Source: Eubacteriales bacterium (lineage in GTDB: Bacteria > Bacillota > Clostridia > Acetivibrionales > JANLFN01). From it: a DNA stretch of 64,000 nucleotides. The position numbers were made by a program, and so were the translations under genes. Location of the stretch: NCBI GenBank assembly GCA_024655885.1, contig JANLFN010000004.1, forward strand, positions 1 through 64,000, given 5' to 3'. Below the pieces are notes generated by a model. That model did not search any database, had not been told where the DNA came from, and saw nothing but the letters and a program-made list of their open reading frames with translations. Positions 55,478-64,000 of this stretch are shown here, piece after piece (position 1 is the first letter of the stretch; every line of letters begins with the position of its first letter).

Positions 55478-56614
55478 CTACTTGCCCAATGTAGCCAAAA
55501 TGACGGCCTCAATATTTTCTCTCTTTGCATTGGGAGGCACAGAGCAGCCGGCACTCATAATGAAGCCTGTATCCCCCATTAAATCGCAGAGGTCCTTGGC
55601 ATACTTGTAGCACTCATCCGGCGTGCCGACGGCCAGTAGTCCGGGAGGGACGTCACCCTCGATGCACATTTTGTCTCCCAGCACTTCTTTGATCTTGGCC
55701 ATGCCGGTCATCTGGTCGGGATCCCAGATGCACTGGGCTTTGTCGAATTCTCTGAAGTAGTGGAGGAACGCGCCCCAGTCCGAATCCTGATGCAGCCACG
55801 ACTTAACGTTGATCTTCTGCATCGCCGGAATTACCTTCCGGTAAAAGGGGAAGTGGAATTTCTCAAATACTTTCGGGGAGATGAAGTCACATCCTGCGCG
55901 GGTGCCGCCGATAAATCCGTACACAGCCGGCGGGCCGGACTTCAATGCTTTAATGGTCTCGTCCACGGCATAGTCTTCCATGATTTCCAGCACCGCTCTC
56001 ACCTTGTCGGGCATGCGGCGGAGGTCCTTGAAGAACTGGGGCAGTTTGCGGGCACCGCTTAAGACTTCAAAGGACGGGAAAGGCAGCAGTCCTCCCATTC
56101 CGATGCTTGCCTTTCCAAGAGCGGCCACCTTTTGCATCAGCTCGCCCATGTATTCCATATCCGGCGGAGGAAGGCTGGCGGGATCAAAGCCGATCCTCTT
56201 GTTGAGTTCCGCGGTCATATAGCCCCAGCCTTTATCGAGGACCGTGTCATAATCCTCTTCGGTCATGGGACCCTGTTCGTCTATATTCCACAGGGCATCC
56301 TCGGCCAGCTCACGTCCGGGAAGCTTTATCTTGGCAAAATACATGGCTGCAAAGGCCGTCTGTCCTGCCTCGGTGGTAAACCCAACCATGGGCGCCTGAT
56401 CTATTTCGTCGATGATTGGCAGTTGGGCTGCCTGTATAAGCAAGTCGTCAATATACTTGGGCCTTCTGAAATAATCTGCCAGTACGGCCGTAGGGTCTAT
56501 AAACTTGAAGAAGCCCAGTCCGCTTAAGTTAATGGGTATCCTGTCCGGCTTTTCCATGTTTAATGCAGCCATCATTCTCTTATTGCGTATTTCTGTCATT
56601 TCTTGCGGCGTCAT
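55478..56614 (-). CDS. UroD-family corrinoid methyltransferase
   Basis: A 378-residue protein of the uroporphyrinogen decarboxylase fold, in the methyltransferase branch (MtaA/MtbA/CmuA/O-demethylase relatives) rather than a haem enzyme. NMEKPDRIPINLSG at the start and the late cysteines are typical. Residues Glu289, Cys317 and Cys357 fit the spacing E-X27-C-X39-C. From memory this resembles the zinc pattern D-X27-C-X39-C of the vanillate O-demethylase methyltransferase I of Acetobacterium. It starts four bases after the corrinoid protein stop, with GGGGGTG before ATG 56614. It likely moves methyl groups to or from that protein; the substrate is unknown. Confidence 0.8.
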   Translation of the reverse strand: MTPQEMTEIRNKRMMAALNMEKPDRIPINLSGLGFFKFIDPTAVLADYFRRPKYIDDLLIQAAQLPIIDEIDQAPMVGFTTEAGQTAFAAMYFAKIKLPGRELAEDALWNIDEQGPMTEEDYDTVLDKGWGYMTAELNKRIGFDPASLPPPDMEYMGELMQKVAALGKASIGMGGLLPFPSFEVLSGARKLPQFFKDLRRMPDKVRAVLEIMEDYAVDETIKALKSGPPAVYGFIGGTRAGCDFISPKVFEKFHFPFYRKVIPAMQKINVKSWLHQDSDWGAFLHYFREFDKAQCIWDPDQMTGMAKIKEVLGDKMCIEGDVPPGLLAVGTPDECYKYAKDLCDLMGDTGFIMSAGCSVPPNAKRENIEAVILATLGK

Positions 56615-56618
56615 TCTA

Positions 56619-57242
56619 TTACACCCCCATATATTTTTTAGCGTATTCCACGGTTTCCTGGGCATTCCTGCAGACGTGGTCCGCCTTTACATACTTGCAG
56701 GTGGCCTCGTCCACAGGACCTCCCCCAATAAGGATCTTAACGCTGTCGCGAAGACCTGCGGCCTCAATGGAGCTGATGCACTCCTTCACATTGTCGAAGG
56801 CGGTGGTCAGCAGGCAGGATATGCCGATGACCTTGGGCTTGTATTCCTTGATGGCTTCAATATACTTGGCTGTGGGTACGTCTACCCCCAGGTCCACCAC
56901 ATGAAAGCCGTTGCTGCTCATTACGGTGGTGACAATATTTTTACCTATGTCATGGATATCATCATAGATGGTTCCCATAACAAAGGTTCCATATTTGGAT
57001 GAAGCTGCGCCGCCAATGCCTCCAAGTAACGCAGATGCCGTATTGAACAGCTCTGCGGACATGATCAGCTCGGAGAGGAAGTATTCCTTCTGTTCAAACC
57101 TCTTTCCCACAATCCCCATGCCTTCCTGCAGGTATGAGATGATTTCCAGTGTCGGTACCTTCTTCTCTACCAGAGCCTTTACCTCTGATACTATCAAGTC
57201 TTCATCCAGGTCTGCCATAGCGTCAATTAATTTCTGGCTCAT
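56619..57242 (-). CDS. Corrinoid protein of a methyltransferase system
   Basis: A 207-residue methyl carrier: an N-terminal helical cap (about 1-85) and a Rossmann-type B12-binding domain. DDIHDIGKN gives the axial ligand His97 in the D-x-H-x-x-G motif. VVDLGVDVPTAKYIEAIKEYKPKVIGISCLLTT and ILIGGGPVDEATCKYVKADH complete the site. It relates to MtaC/MtbC/MttC and O-demethylase corrinoid proteins. It is the first gene of the operon and divergent from a PucR-type regulator. Confidence 0.92.
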   Translation of the reverse strand: MSQKLIDAMADLDEDLIVSEVKALVEKKVPTLEIISYLQEGMGIVGKRFEQKEYFLSELIMSAELFNTASALLGGIGGAASSKYGTFVMGTIYDDIHDIGKNIVTTVMSSNGFHVVDLGVDVPTAKYIEAIKEYKPKVIGISCLLTTAFDNVKECISSIEAAGLRDSVKILIGGGPVDEATCKYVKADHVCRNAQETVEYAKKYMGV

Positions 57243-57379
57243 CTTGTATTCCCCCTAAAAAAAGTTAATACTAAAAGCTTATCATCTATATGTCCCTAAT
57301 TCATCCAACAAACTCTATGAATAATATCGTGATTTTTCCTATGCTTTGTTGTATAATGGTGAAAAGGAGGTGCCTACAT

Positions 57380-58960
57380 ATGGGATTGAACCTGGAAATA
57401 CTTATGAGCGAATTGAGCCAACATCATCCCGAACTATACCTGTCCAGCCAGACACCGGTGTCAATCCATGGGGTAAAATTCCTTGCATGCGGTCAGACCA
57501 CCTTTGTCCCGGGTTATCTGTACATCGGGATGGCTTCCCAGCTCTCAAACCTGGCCCCCTTTCAATTCCATGCCAATATTCTGTGTATTTCAGACTGCGA
57601 TATCCCTGAGGACTGCAAGCAGGACCCAAAGTTAAACCTGGTTGTACTGGAAGGAAAGGCCGACTTACGGGAGATTTTCAATAAAATTATGGACCTTTTA
57701 TGGGCTGACCAGAAACTCGCACAAGGCTCGAAGAAGCTTTTAGATGCACTGTTTCATGGAGAGGGAATCTCCAGAATAATCGACATTGGATGCGAACTGC
57801 TTGGAAATCCCATCTTTTTAGGAGACTCCAGCAGCAAAATCATTGTATATCCAAAACACGCCTCAATAGAAGGGACTCTGTTGGATGAACACTTAAAGAA
57901 GGGTTATCTGTCCTATGATACCCTTCACTCCCCGGAATATAAAAACATGTCGGAAAAGGTCAGCAGAAGCAAATCTCCGGTTTTATTCAAGGGAGTGGGA
58001 AAATACGACCACATTACGGCAAAGGTCACCATTGATAATACAGTTGTAGGCTATTTACTGGTATTTGGAGTGCAAAAGAAATTAGACCACCAAGATATTG
58101 ACTTAATGGCGCTTTTAAGTGATGTTATTGCGTCGGAAATGCAAAAGGACAAATTCTACAAAAATACGAAAGGTGCCATACATGAAAATATTATCCGGGA
58201 TTTGCTGGAAGAACGTTTAAGGGACAAAAAGGTCATTGAGGAACGGGTAAGATCTATGGATTTGAACCCTGATGAGCCTCACTGCATTATTGCCGTGGAT
58301 GTCAGGCAATTTTACGCCTCACGCTTCTTTCTGTCATTCTTAAGGAGTTCTCTGGAGAATATTATTCCTTCAAGCAAATCCGTCATATTTGAAGACTACA
58401 TCGTTATGGTGGCCGGCTGCAGCAAAGAAAGCAGCCTTTCTGAGAAGGAATTGACCGCTCTGGAGAAATTTCTGGCGAACAGCCGGCTGTACGCAGGGAT
58501 AAGCCGTAGTTTCAAAAGCTTTGAGAAGCTCCGCTATCATTTTAACCAATCGCTGATATCCATTGAACTGGGCATACGGGTGAATGAGAACAAAACGGTG
58601 TTTTTTTATGAGGATTACGCAATAAGCCATCTCATAGATATTGGCTCAAGCTGCGAAAACTTAAAGGAATTGTGTCATCCTTCTCTATTTAAGCTGGCGG
58701 ACTATGACGCTAAAAACAAGACCCTTTATATGCAAACGCTGTATATTTACCTTCTGAATCAAGGCAATCACTTTGATACTTCAAAAATGCTGCATATTCA
58801 CGTCTCCTCCTTATATTACCGCATAGCAAGGATTGAAGAAATCATGGGGGTTAAGCTGAATGATATTCACAGGATGCACTATTTATTCCTTTCCTTAAAA
58901 ATATTAAGCCACATGAATGTGTTAGAACCTTTGGATGTTCCTGATATTGCTGTCCTGTAA
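57380..58960 (+). CDS. PucR-type transcriptional regulator 1
   Basis: A 526-residue regulator with an N-terminal PucR-like domain (about 1-130), a middle sensor part, and a C-terminal helix-turn-helix of the PucR/CdaR kind (LYIYLLNQGNHFDTSKMLHIHVSSLYYRIARIEEI). The start is ATG 57380 with AAGGAGG nine bases before; an in-frame ATG at 57290 would reach into the promoter zone. A TATAAT box lies at 57352. It is divergent from the corrinoid operon and probably activates it. A paralogue follows. Confidence 0.85.
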   Translation: MGLNLEILMSELSQHHPELYLSSQTPVSIHGVKFLACGQTTFVPGYLYIGMASQLSNLAPFQFHANILCISDCDIPEDCKQDPKLNLVVLEGKADLREIFNKIMDLLWADQKLAQGSKKLLDALFHGEGISRIIDIGCELLGNPIFLGDSSSKIIVYPKHASIEGTLLDEHLKKGYLSYDTLHSPEYKNMSEKVSRSKSPVLFKGVGKYDHITAKVTIDNTVVGYLLVFGVQKKLDHQDIDLMALLSDVIASEMQKDKFYKNTKGAIHENIIRDLLEERLRDKKVIEERVRSMDLNPDEPHCIIAVDVRQFYASRFFLSFLRSSLENIIPSSKSVIFEDYIVMVAGCSKESSLSEKELTALEKFLANSRLYAGISRSFKSFEKLRYHFNQSLISIELGIRVNENKTVFFYEDYAISHLIDIGSSCENLKELCHPSLFKLADYDAKNKTLYMQTLYIYLLNQGNHFDTSKMLHIHVSSLYYRIARIEEIMGVKLNDIHRMHYLFLSLKILSHMNVLEPLDVPDIAVL

Positions 58961-59051
58961 CGGGCGTCCTTTTTATAAGGGGCCATGGGACATAAGGTCC
59001 AGAAGGATGCTCTCCTTCCCCAGTACGGCAAAATTTCAAAGAGGTGCTTTT

Positions 59052-60617
59052 ATGGGCATAAGTTTACAGACAATCTATGAAAAATTCCATCACTGCTGTC
59101 CAAAACTATTCATATCCCAAGAATCCCGTGCATTTGTGAAATCCGCCAGGTTTTTGACCGACAGTTGTGTACCCGACGATCCGGAAATTTTATATGTGGG
59201 AAAGGTTTCTGACCTGGCAGGAATATTGGCCTCTGGCCAAGTTGTTAATGTCCTTTGTGTTGCTGATGAGGAAATTTCTGCCGCCTATAGGCAAAAAAGC
59301 AGTTTGAACCTGTTGCTGCTGGAAAAAGCGGAAGACATTACAACCGTTTTTAATGAGGTCCTGGACATCTTTTATTCATCCGGTACCTTTACCCCAAGCT
59401 ATGATAAATTGCTGGATGCCATCCTGCACACGAAAGGCATTCAACAGCTGATCCATACAGGATATGAGCTCTTCGGGAATCCTCTCTGTATTTTTGAGCC
59501 AACGGGGAGACTTATTGCACTAACCGAAGCCGACAGTGTCCCCGAGTCCTATTGGGATGAACTGGTGAAAGACGGGCAGTTGTCCTATGAAACTATGAGC
59601 TGCATGGAATATAAAAATATCATCAGCAGAACAAACAGAAGCAGGCTTCCAATTGTTATTAAGGAACCCCATGGTTTAAGCAAAATTTCGGGGAAAATCA
59701 AGATAGGAAAAATTATTGTGGGGTATGTCTGGCTAATCGGTGCTGAAAAAGAGCTTTGCGATGCGGATATAGATATTGTATCCTTTTTTTGCCATTCAAT
59801 TTCTCTGGAAATCCAAAAAAGCAGGCCTAATAAAAGCTTCATGGAAGGAGTGCACGAAAACCTCATAAAAGAACTCCTGAAAGGGAGCAGGAAAAACAAT
59901 AAGCTGGTGAACGAATGGATAAAATCCCTCGGTTTTAATGCAAATGACAGCTTTTTTGTACTTACAATAGCTGCAAAACAATATGACCTGTCCACCAGCC
60001 CCTTATCTTATCCCGTTTACTTGATGAACCTGCTGGAAAATTCCATTGACGGCAGCAAAGGCGTCATTTACAAAGACCATATTGTTGTGCTGGTCAGAAG
60101 CAATCCTTCAAATCCTCTCACTGATTTGAAGCTCAACAAACTTGAAAGCTTCCTGGAAAAATACAAATTAAAAGGAGGAATGAGCCACGACTTCTCTGAT
60201 CTAAACGACACCTACTACTTTTACAGGCAGTCCCTAAAAGCCATTGACCTGGGGTCCCGGGAAAATAAAGAGAGGGGTCTCTACCTTTATAATGATTGTG
60301 CAATCATGCATTTCCTCGACATCTGCTCCAAAAAAGCAGATTTGTTTGAATTTTGCCATCCTTCAATTTTTCTGCTTATGAACGCCGACAATAAAAACAG
60401 CACCTCATACCTACAAACTTTATACACGTATATCTTGTATAACGGAAACCAGATAAAATCAGCAGCAGCCTTGAATATCAACCGGGCCACCATTATCTAT
60501 CGTATTCAGAAAATAGAGGAAATTATGAAGCTGAAGCTATGCGGTTTTAATATCATGCACCGGCTGTACCTTTCCTTTATGATCCTCCGTTACCTGAACA
60601 AATTGCCTTTTATATAG
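59052..60617 (+). CDS. PucR-type transcriptional regulator 2
   Basis: A 521-residue paralogue of the preceding gene, colinear along its whole length (MGISLQTIYEKFHHCCPKLF at the start, LYTYILYNGNQIKSAAALNINRATIIYRIQKIEEI at the HTH). I chose ATG 59052 with GAGGTG before it; the open frame extends upstream but overlaps the first gene. The tandem pair suggests duplication, with different effectors or a heteromeric regulator. Confidence 0.85.
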   Translation: MGISLQTIYEKFHHCCPKLFISQESRAFVKSARFLTDSCVPDDPEILYVGKVSDLAGILASGQVVNVLCVADEEISAAYRQKSSLNLLLLEKAEDITTVFNEVLDIFYSSGTFTPSYDKLLDAILHTKGIQQLIHTGYELFGNPLCIFEPTGRLIALTEADSVPESYWDELVKDGQLSYETMSCMEYKNIISRTNRSRLPIVIKEPHGLSKISGKIKIGKIIVGYVWLIGAEKELCDADIDIVSFFCHSISLEIQKSRPNKSFMEGVHENLIKELLKGSRKNNKLVNEWIKSLGFNANDSFFVLTIAAKQYDLSTSPLSYPVYLMNLLENSIDGSKGVIYKDHIVVLVRSNPSNPLTDLKLNKLESFLEKYKLKGGMSHDFSDLNDTYYFYRQSLKAIDLGSRENKERGLYLYNDCAIMHFLDICSKKADLFEFCHPSIFLLMNADNKNSTSYLQTLYTYILYNGNQIKSAAALNINRATIIYRIQKIEEIMKLKLCGFNIMHRLYLSFMILRYLNKLPFI

Positions 60618-60767
60618 GAGGAATGTCCCCCTGGCTGTATGGAAAGAGCCAAAGGGGATGGTCCTTCTTTTCTTTGTACTATTGATATTGTGTTTTTCCT
60701 TCTTTCAACGGCAGCTTCTGTTTTAAACTGCCTATATATTTAACACTATTCTTCTTTTAGAATAAAA

Positions 60768-60917
60768 TTATCCCTTTAAAGCTGCCGCGACGATGGGGAT
60801 TGTCCCTGCCGCGTTGGAATAGAGAGGGACGCCGATAACAACAGCAACAAACACGGCAAAGGGATTGCTTTTCCCTGCATATTTTGCAAGCCAGCCTTCC
60901 GGAGCCCAACCGTGCAT
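60768..60917 (-). pseudogene. Permease fragment (ArsP/TIGR03943-partner type)
   Basis: A 49-codon minus-strand frame encoding MHGWAPEGWLAKYAGKSNPF then VIGVPLYSNAAGTIPIV. From memory this is the conserved core of the permease that pairs with TIGR03943 proteins. Full-length permeases have about 300 residues, so this is a remnant. A TIGR03943-like remnant lies at 44942 in the zinc cluster. Confidence 0.55.
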
Positions 60918-60952
60918 AATCCCACTTTATTGCATGAACTATGCGCTTTTAG

Positions 60953-62068
60953 TTACGGCAGTGTCAGCTTTTTAAACCCGCCGTAATCCTTTGCCATCTG
61001 CGCATAAAGTTCTTTTCCAAGCAGAGTTTTATAAATCTCGTCAGCCTTCTTTTCAGGGTCAACATCCTTAAACTGTTCGGGGTACAGAACCTTACCCATG
61101 TAATACGCATCTGCGATGGAAGTGTCTATGTTTGTAGTGTAAAAATTATAGGGCAGCAGTAAGTAAACCTCTCCATTTTTGAATGCTGAAAGGGTTTGAT
61201 AGTACGCAGGGTTTTTCTTATAGTCCTCCTGAAGCATTGAAAGCCCGCTTCCATCTATAAAAATCCTGTCGGGGTTCCACTGAATCAGCTTTTCCTTGTC
61301 AATCATGACAGAACCCGTTTTTCCTGTTTCGTCAACCACATTTTTCGCATGCAGTATGTTGAACAGGGAATAGTTTCCCTGGGTACTTTCAATGCCGTGA
61401 GTCCCTTTCATTCCAAGTCCGCCCACATATGCACTGGGTTTTTTACTGTCGGGTATATCCTTTGTCCTTGTATCAAGATCGGTTTTCCATTTTTCAAGAT
61501 TGTCTATGATCTCCTGGGCCTTCTGGTCCTTTCCGGTAACTTTTCCTATAAGCTTGAGGGAGTTGTTTACCTCAGGATCAAAAGTGGAGGTCTTTCCATA
61601 GCTTAATGCAATCACAGGTATTCCTGTCTTTTCTTGAAGATTGTCTGCCGCAGCTTTCTCAGCAGCATATGTTGTGAAAATAACATCAGGTTTCGCCGAG
61701 AGTATTTTTTCCGGATCAGGCGCGTTATTGGGTCCGCCCGGTCCGATAACAGGCAGATCTGCCAGTGCAGGATACGCCATAACATACGGCTTGCCTGTTG
61801 CGCTGTCCTTATCCATCTGTTCTATCCCTGCCATCATTTCAATACTGTTGAAATACATGCAAAGTCTCAATGCTCCCGGACCAATGGCCACAACTTTTTT
61901 TGCCTGTGCACTTATTTCAACCTGTCTTCCAAGGCTGTCTGTAACTGAGATTGTTTGTGCTGCCGGTGCAGCTTGTCCCTGTGACGGATTATTGGCAGAA
62001 CACCCTGTAAATAAGGCACTTGCCAGGAATATCATAGCTGTCATCAAGGAAATCATTCTTTTTTTCAT
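60953..62068 (-). CDS. ABC transporter substrate-binding lipoprotein (iron-complex or corrinoid type)
   Basis: A 371-residue cluster A-II binding protein. The lipobox is ALFTGC near residue 23. SVTDSLGRQVEISAQAKKVVAIGPGALR marks the first lobe, and PDPEKILSAKPDVIFTTYA the second. It is the last gene of an importer operon (permease, ATPase, binding protein). The ligand could be a siderophore, haem, corrinoid or oxyanion. The nearby corrinoid genes favour B12 but do not prove it. Confidence 0.85.
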   Translation of the reverse strand: MKKRMISLMTAMIFLASALFTGCSANNPSQGQAAPAAQTISVTDSLGRQVEISAQAKKVVAIGPGALRLCMYFNSIEMMAGIEQMDKDSATGKPYVMAYPALADLPVIGPGGPNNAPDPEKILSAKPDVIFTTYAAEKAAADNLQEKTGIPVIALSYGKTSTFDPEVNNSLKLIGKVTGKDQKAQEIIDNLEKWKTDLDTRTKDIPDSKKPSAYVGGLGMKGTHGIESTQGNYSLFNILHAKNVVDETGKTGSVMIDKEKLIQWNPDRIFIDGSGLSMLQEDYKKNPAYYQTLSAFKNGEVYLLLPYNFYTTNIDTSIADAYYMGKVLYPEQFKDVDPEKKADEIYKTLLGKELYAQMAKDYGGFKKLTLP

Positions 62069-62094
62069 TTCTTACCCCCCCACAGAATTTTTTA

Positions 62095-62847
62095 TTATAA
62101 AGGAACGACTATTGGAACATGGTCTATCTCATGGATTTTTACCGGAACTGAATACACGCTTTCGATGTTTTCAGGTGTTATTACCTCAAGACCTCCTGCT
62201 GCAAATATTGTCCCGTTTTTTACAAGCATGAACTTGTCGGCAAAGCGCAGTGCAAGATTAAGGTCGTGCATTGTCACTATAGCCGACATTTCCTGATTTT
62301 TTACTACACTTTTTATGATTCCCGCAACCTCCAGCTGATTTTTCAGGTCGAGGCTGCTTGTAGGCTCGTCAAGCAAAAGTATTTCAGGTTCCTGTGCCAG
62401 AGCTCTGGCAATGACAACCTTCTGCTGTTCACCTCCGCTCAGCTCATTGAGATAGCGCAGGGCATAGTCCTCCAATTTAAGGATTTTCATGGCATTCTGA
62501 GCAATTTCCATATCTTTTTTTGTGGCTTCCCACTGAATGTACGGTTTTCTGCCAAGCAATACAGCATCAAAGACTGTTGCCCTTGAACTTTCCTGGCGCT
62601 GGGCCACATAGCCGATCCTTTTGGCCAGATCTCTCCTGCTGAGCCTGAAAACTTCGTCCTCATTGATAAAAACACTGCCTTTGTGAGGCTTCAGCACTCT
62701 GTTAATGCATTTCAGCAGTGTGGATTTGCCTGCCCCGTTGACGCCGAGGATTGCAAGAAATTCGCCTTTTGAGAGTGTGAAATTTATATCGTTAAGCACA
62801 TGGCGGCTTGGATATTTGAATGCAAGGCCTTCTACAGTAAGCTTCAT
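62095..62847 (-). CDS. ABC transporter ATPase (FecE/BtuD type)
   Basis: A 250-residue ATPase: Walker [10 protein letters not shown], signature [15 protein letters not shown], Walker [16 protein letters not shown] 62847 overlaps the permease stop by three bases. A much longer open frame reads upstream in the permease region, but only this start fits the family. Confidence 0.92.
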   Translation of the reverse strand: MKLTVEGLAFKYPSRHVLNDINFTLSKGEFLAILGVNGAGKSTLLKCINRVLKPHKGSVFINEDEVFRLSRRDLAKRIGYVAQRQESSRATVFDAVLLGRKPYIQWEATKKDMEIAQNAMKILKLEDYALRYLNELSGGEQQKVVIARALAQEPEILLLDEPTSSLDLKNQLEVAGIIKSVVKNQEMSAIVTMHDLNLALRFADKFMLVKNGTIFAAGGLEVITPENIESVYSVPVKIHEIDHVPIVVPL

Positions 62848-63929
62848 TTTTTCTGGTACCCCCTTGCGAGAAGATAAAGAAACAACGGTGCTCCAAAAAA
62901 CGAGGTTATGACTCCGACCGGAAGGACTACGGGGGAAATCACGGTTCTGGCAAGAGTATCCGAGACCAGAAGCAGCAAAGCTCCCATCAATGCGGAAGAA
63001 GGAATCAGATAGCGGTGGTCGCTGCCTATCACCCTTCTCATAATCTGAGGACCTACAAGTCCGATAAATCCTATAATGCCAAGGAAGGACACTGCAACCG
63101 CAGTTATAAGGGAAGATATGAACACTCCGCCAAGACGGATATTTTCCACATGCACCCCCAGACTCTTCGCTGTCTCTTCCCCGCAATCCAGTGCATTATA
63201 GTCCCATCTCCTGAACATGAAATATATAAATGAAGCTCCTGTTAAAACAGCCAGTATGATGACTTCGTTCCACGCAGCCCTCCCGAGGTCCCCAAAGGTC
63301 CAGAAAACAACCGCCGCTACCTGAACATCCTGAGCAAAATATTGAATCAGTATGGTTCCTGCCGAGAAAAGCGAGCTTAAGGCTACACCTGCCAAAACCA
63401 TTGCTTCAGGTGAAAAACCCTTGAATCTCGCAAGAAGAAGTATCGCAAATGCAGCAGCCATAGACCATATGAAGGCGGAGAAAGTAACCACATACGGATT
63501 GTTGATGGCTACGGCATCAGCACTGGTACTTTGAATGCTTCCTGCCCCGAATACAATAATAGCCACGTTTGCGCCAAAAGCAGCCGCATTGGATATCCCC
63601 AGCGTTGACGGTGAAGCCAGTGGATTTCTCAGATTGTTCTGCATTACACAGCCCGCCACCGACAGCCCGGCTCCGGCAATGACAGCTGCCAGTATTCTCG
63701 GCAGGCGGATCTGCCATACTACAATGTCGGAAATGTTGCTGCCTTTTCCAAAAATTGTCTGCATCACCTGGGCCGGGTTCAGATTGGTAGAACCTGCATT
63801 GACTGCAAATACCGCCACTATAGCAATCAGTAAACCCAAGAGTATTACTGCTAATTTTTTCTTTGCCGTATATCTCTGATAGATATCTGTCTGTTTTAAA
63901 CCGTCAACGGTAGCTAATCCATCCTTCAA
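62844..63929 (-). CDS. ABC transporter permease (FecCD/BtuC family)
   Basis: A 361-residue membrane subunit with about ten helices. The family motifs AGAGLSVAGCVMQNNLRNPLASPSTLGI and FIGLVGPQIMRRVIGSDHRYLIPSSALMGALLLLVSDTLAR are present. The start is TTG at 63929; the ribosome site is weak. Any regulatory leader lies at the window edge. Confidence 0.9.
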   Translation of the reverse strand: MKDGLATVDGLKQTDIYQRYTAKKKLAVILLGLLIAIVAVFAVNAGSTNLNPAQVMQTIFGKGSNISDIVVWQIRLPRILAAVIAGAGLSVAGCVMQNNLRNPLASPSTLGISNAAAFGANVAIIVFGAGSIQSTSADAVAINNPYVVTFSAFIWSMAAAFAILLLARFKGFSPEAMVLAGVALSSLFSAGTILIQYFAQDVQVAAVVFWTFGDLGRAAWNEVIILAVLTGASFIYFMFRRWDYNALDCGEETAKSLGVHVENIRLGGVFISSLITAVAVSFLGIIGFIGLVGPQIMRRVIGSDHRYLIPSSALMGALLLLVSDTLARTVISPVVLPVGVITSFFGAPLFLYLLARGYQKK

Positions 63930-64000
63930 ATTCTTTCAATCCCCTTTTTAAGCTAAACCTTCCAATACAGCCGGGCGGTTTTTGACCGGATTTCCTCCCT

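Noticed and set aside
62848-63186. N-terminal extension of the ABC ATPase frame
   Set aside because: The extra 113 residues are the permease read in another frame; the ATPase family starts at MKLTVEG.
63930-64000. Possible cobalamin riboswitch upstream of the ABC permease (minus-strand AATCCGG...GCCCGGCTGTA)
   Set aside because: The pieces recall part of the B12 element, but no late conserved box (GGAGACCTGCC-like) lies between them and the gene, and the sequence is cut by the window edge.

Overview
The window looks like chromosomal DNA of an anaerobic, Gram-positive Clostridia-type bacterium. Shine-Dalgarno sites are strong (AGGAGG type) and TTG/GTG starts are frequent. Vegetative promoters are close to TTGACA-17-TATAAT, and groESL carries a perfect CIRCE operator. 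Gene content fits the same group: a GroESL-CIRCE unit, a SigB-type cassette, short-form HisG with HisZ, long-form Hpf, CsoR-CopA-CopZ, and corrinoid methyltransferase genes. An 11-subunit complex I without NuoEFG, a two-domain MetF and the corrinoid proteins suggest one-carbon or acetogenic-type metabolism. I cannot name the species.

Layout. 0-12.7 kb: a MarR regulator, groES-groEL, a GH18 glycosidase, an unusual IMP dehydrogenase (closest by memory to the Tritrichomonas enzyme), an unknown protein, greA-lysS, then an rsbV-rsbW-sigB cassette. A perfect SigB-type promoter precedes a second anti-sigma ATPase. 12.7-20.7 kb, minus strand: the histidine operon hisZ-G-D-B-purC-H-A-F-IE, without hisC. 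21-27.8 kb: an esterase, a phosphatase, pcrA, two tiny genes with good ribosome sites, hpf, a 0.7-kb intergenic region with five DnaA boxes, and a zinc-ribbon protein. 27.8-39.2 kb: a metF/metV-type fusion downstream of nuoABCDHIJKLMN. 39.7-44.2 kb: Hsp20, HtrA, an aldo/keto reductase, a flavoprotein and a small membrane protein. 44.3-47.7 kb: a zinc uptake operon (znuA-C-B) with a Fur-family (Zur-like) regulator. 48.2-50.7 kb: a decayed stretch made of chimeric gene fragments. 50.9-54 kb: the copper operon csoR-copA-copZ. 54.2-60.6 kb: a DUF1638 protein, a UroD-family methyltransferase, a corrinoid protein, and two divergent tandem PucR-type regulators. 60.9-64 kb: a FecCD/BtuCDF-type ABC importer running off the right edge.

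How it fits together. The corrinoid methyltransferase set, its PucR-type regulators and the neighbouring chelate importer (possibly for corrinoids) form a plausible methyl-group utilisation island. Methyl groups entering the folate pool could be used by MetF, which sits next to an electron-input-less complex I. Stress control is layered: CIRCE on groESL, a SigB cassette with its own feedback promoter, and a second SigB-like promoter pointing antisense into groES. A roughly 110-bp palindromic repeat family occurs three times, and several gene fusions and fragments show local deletion activity.
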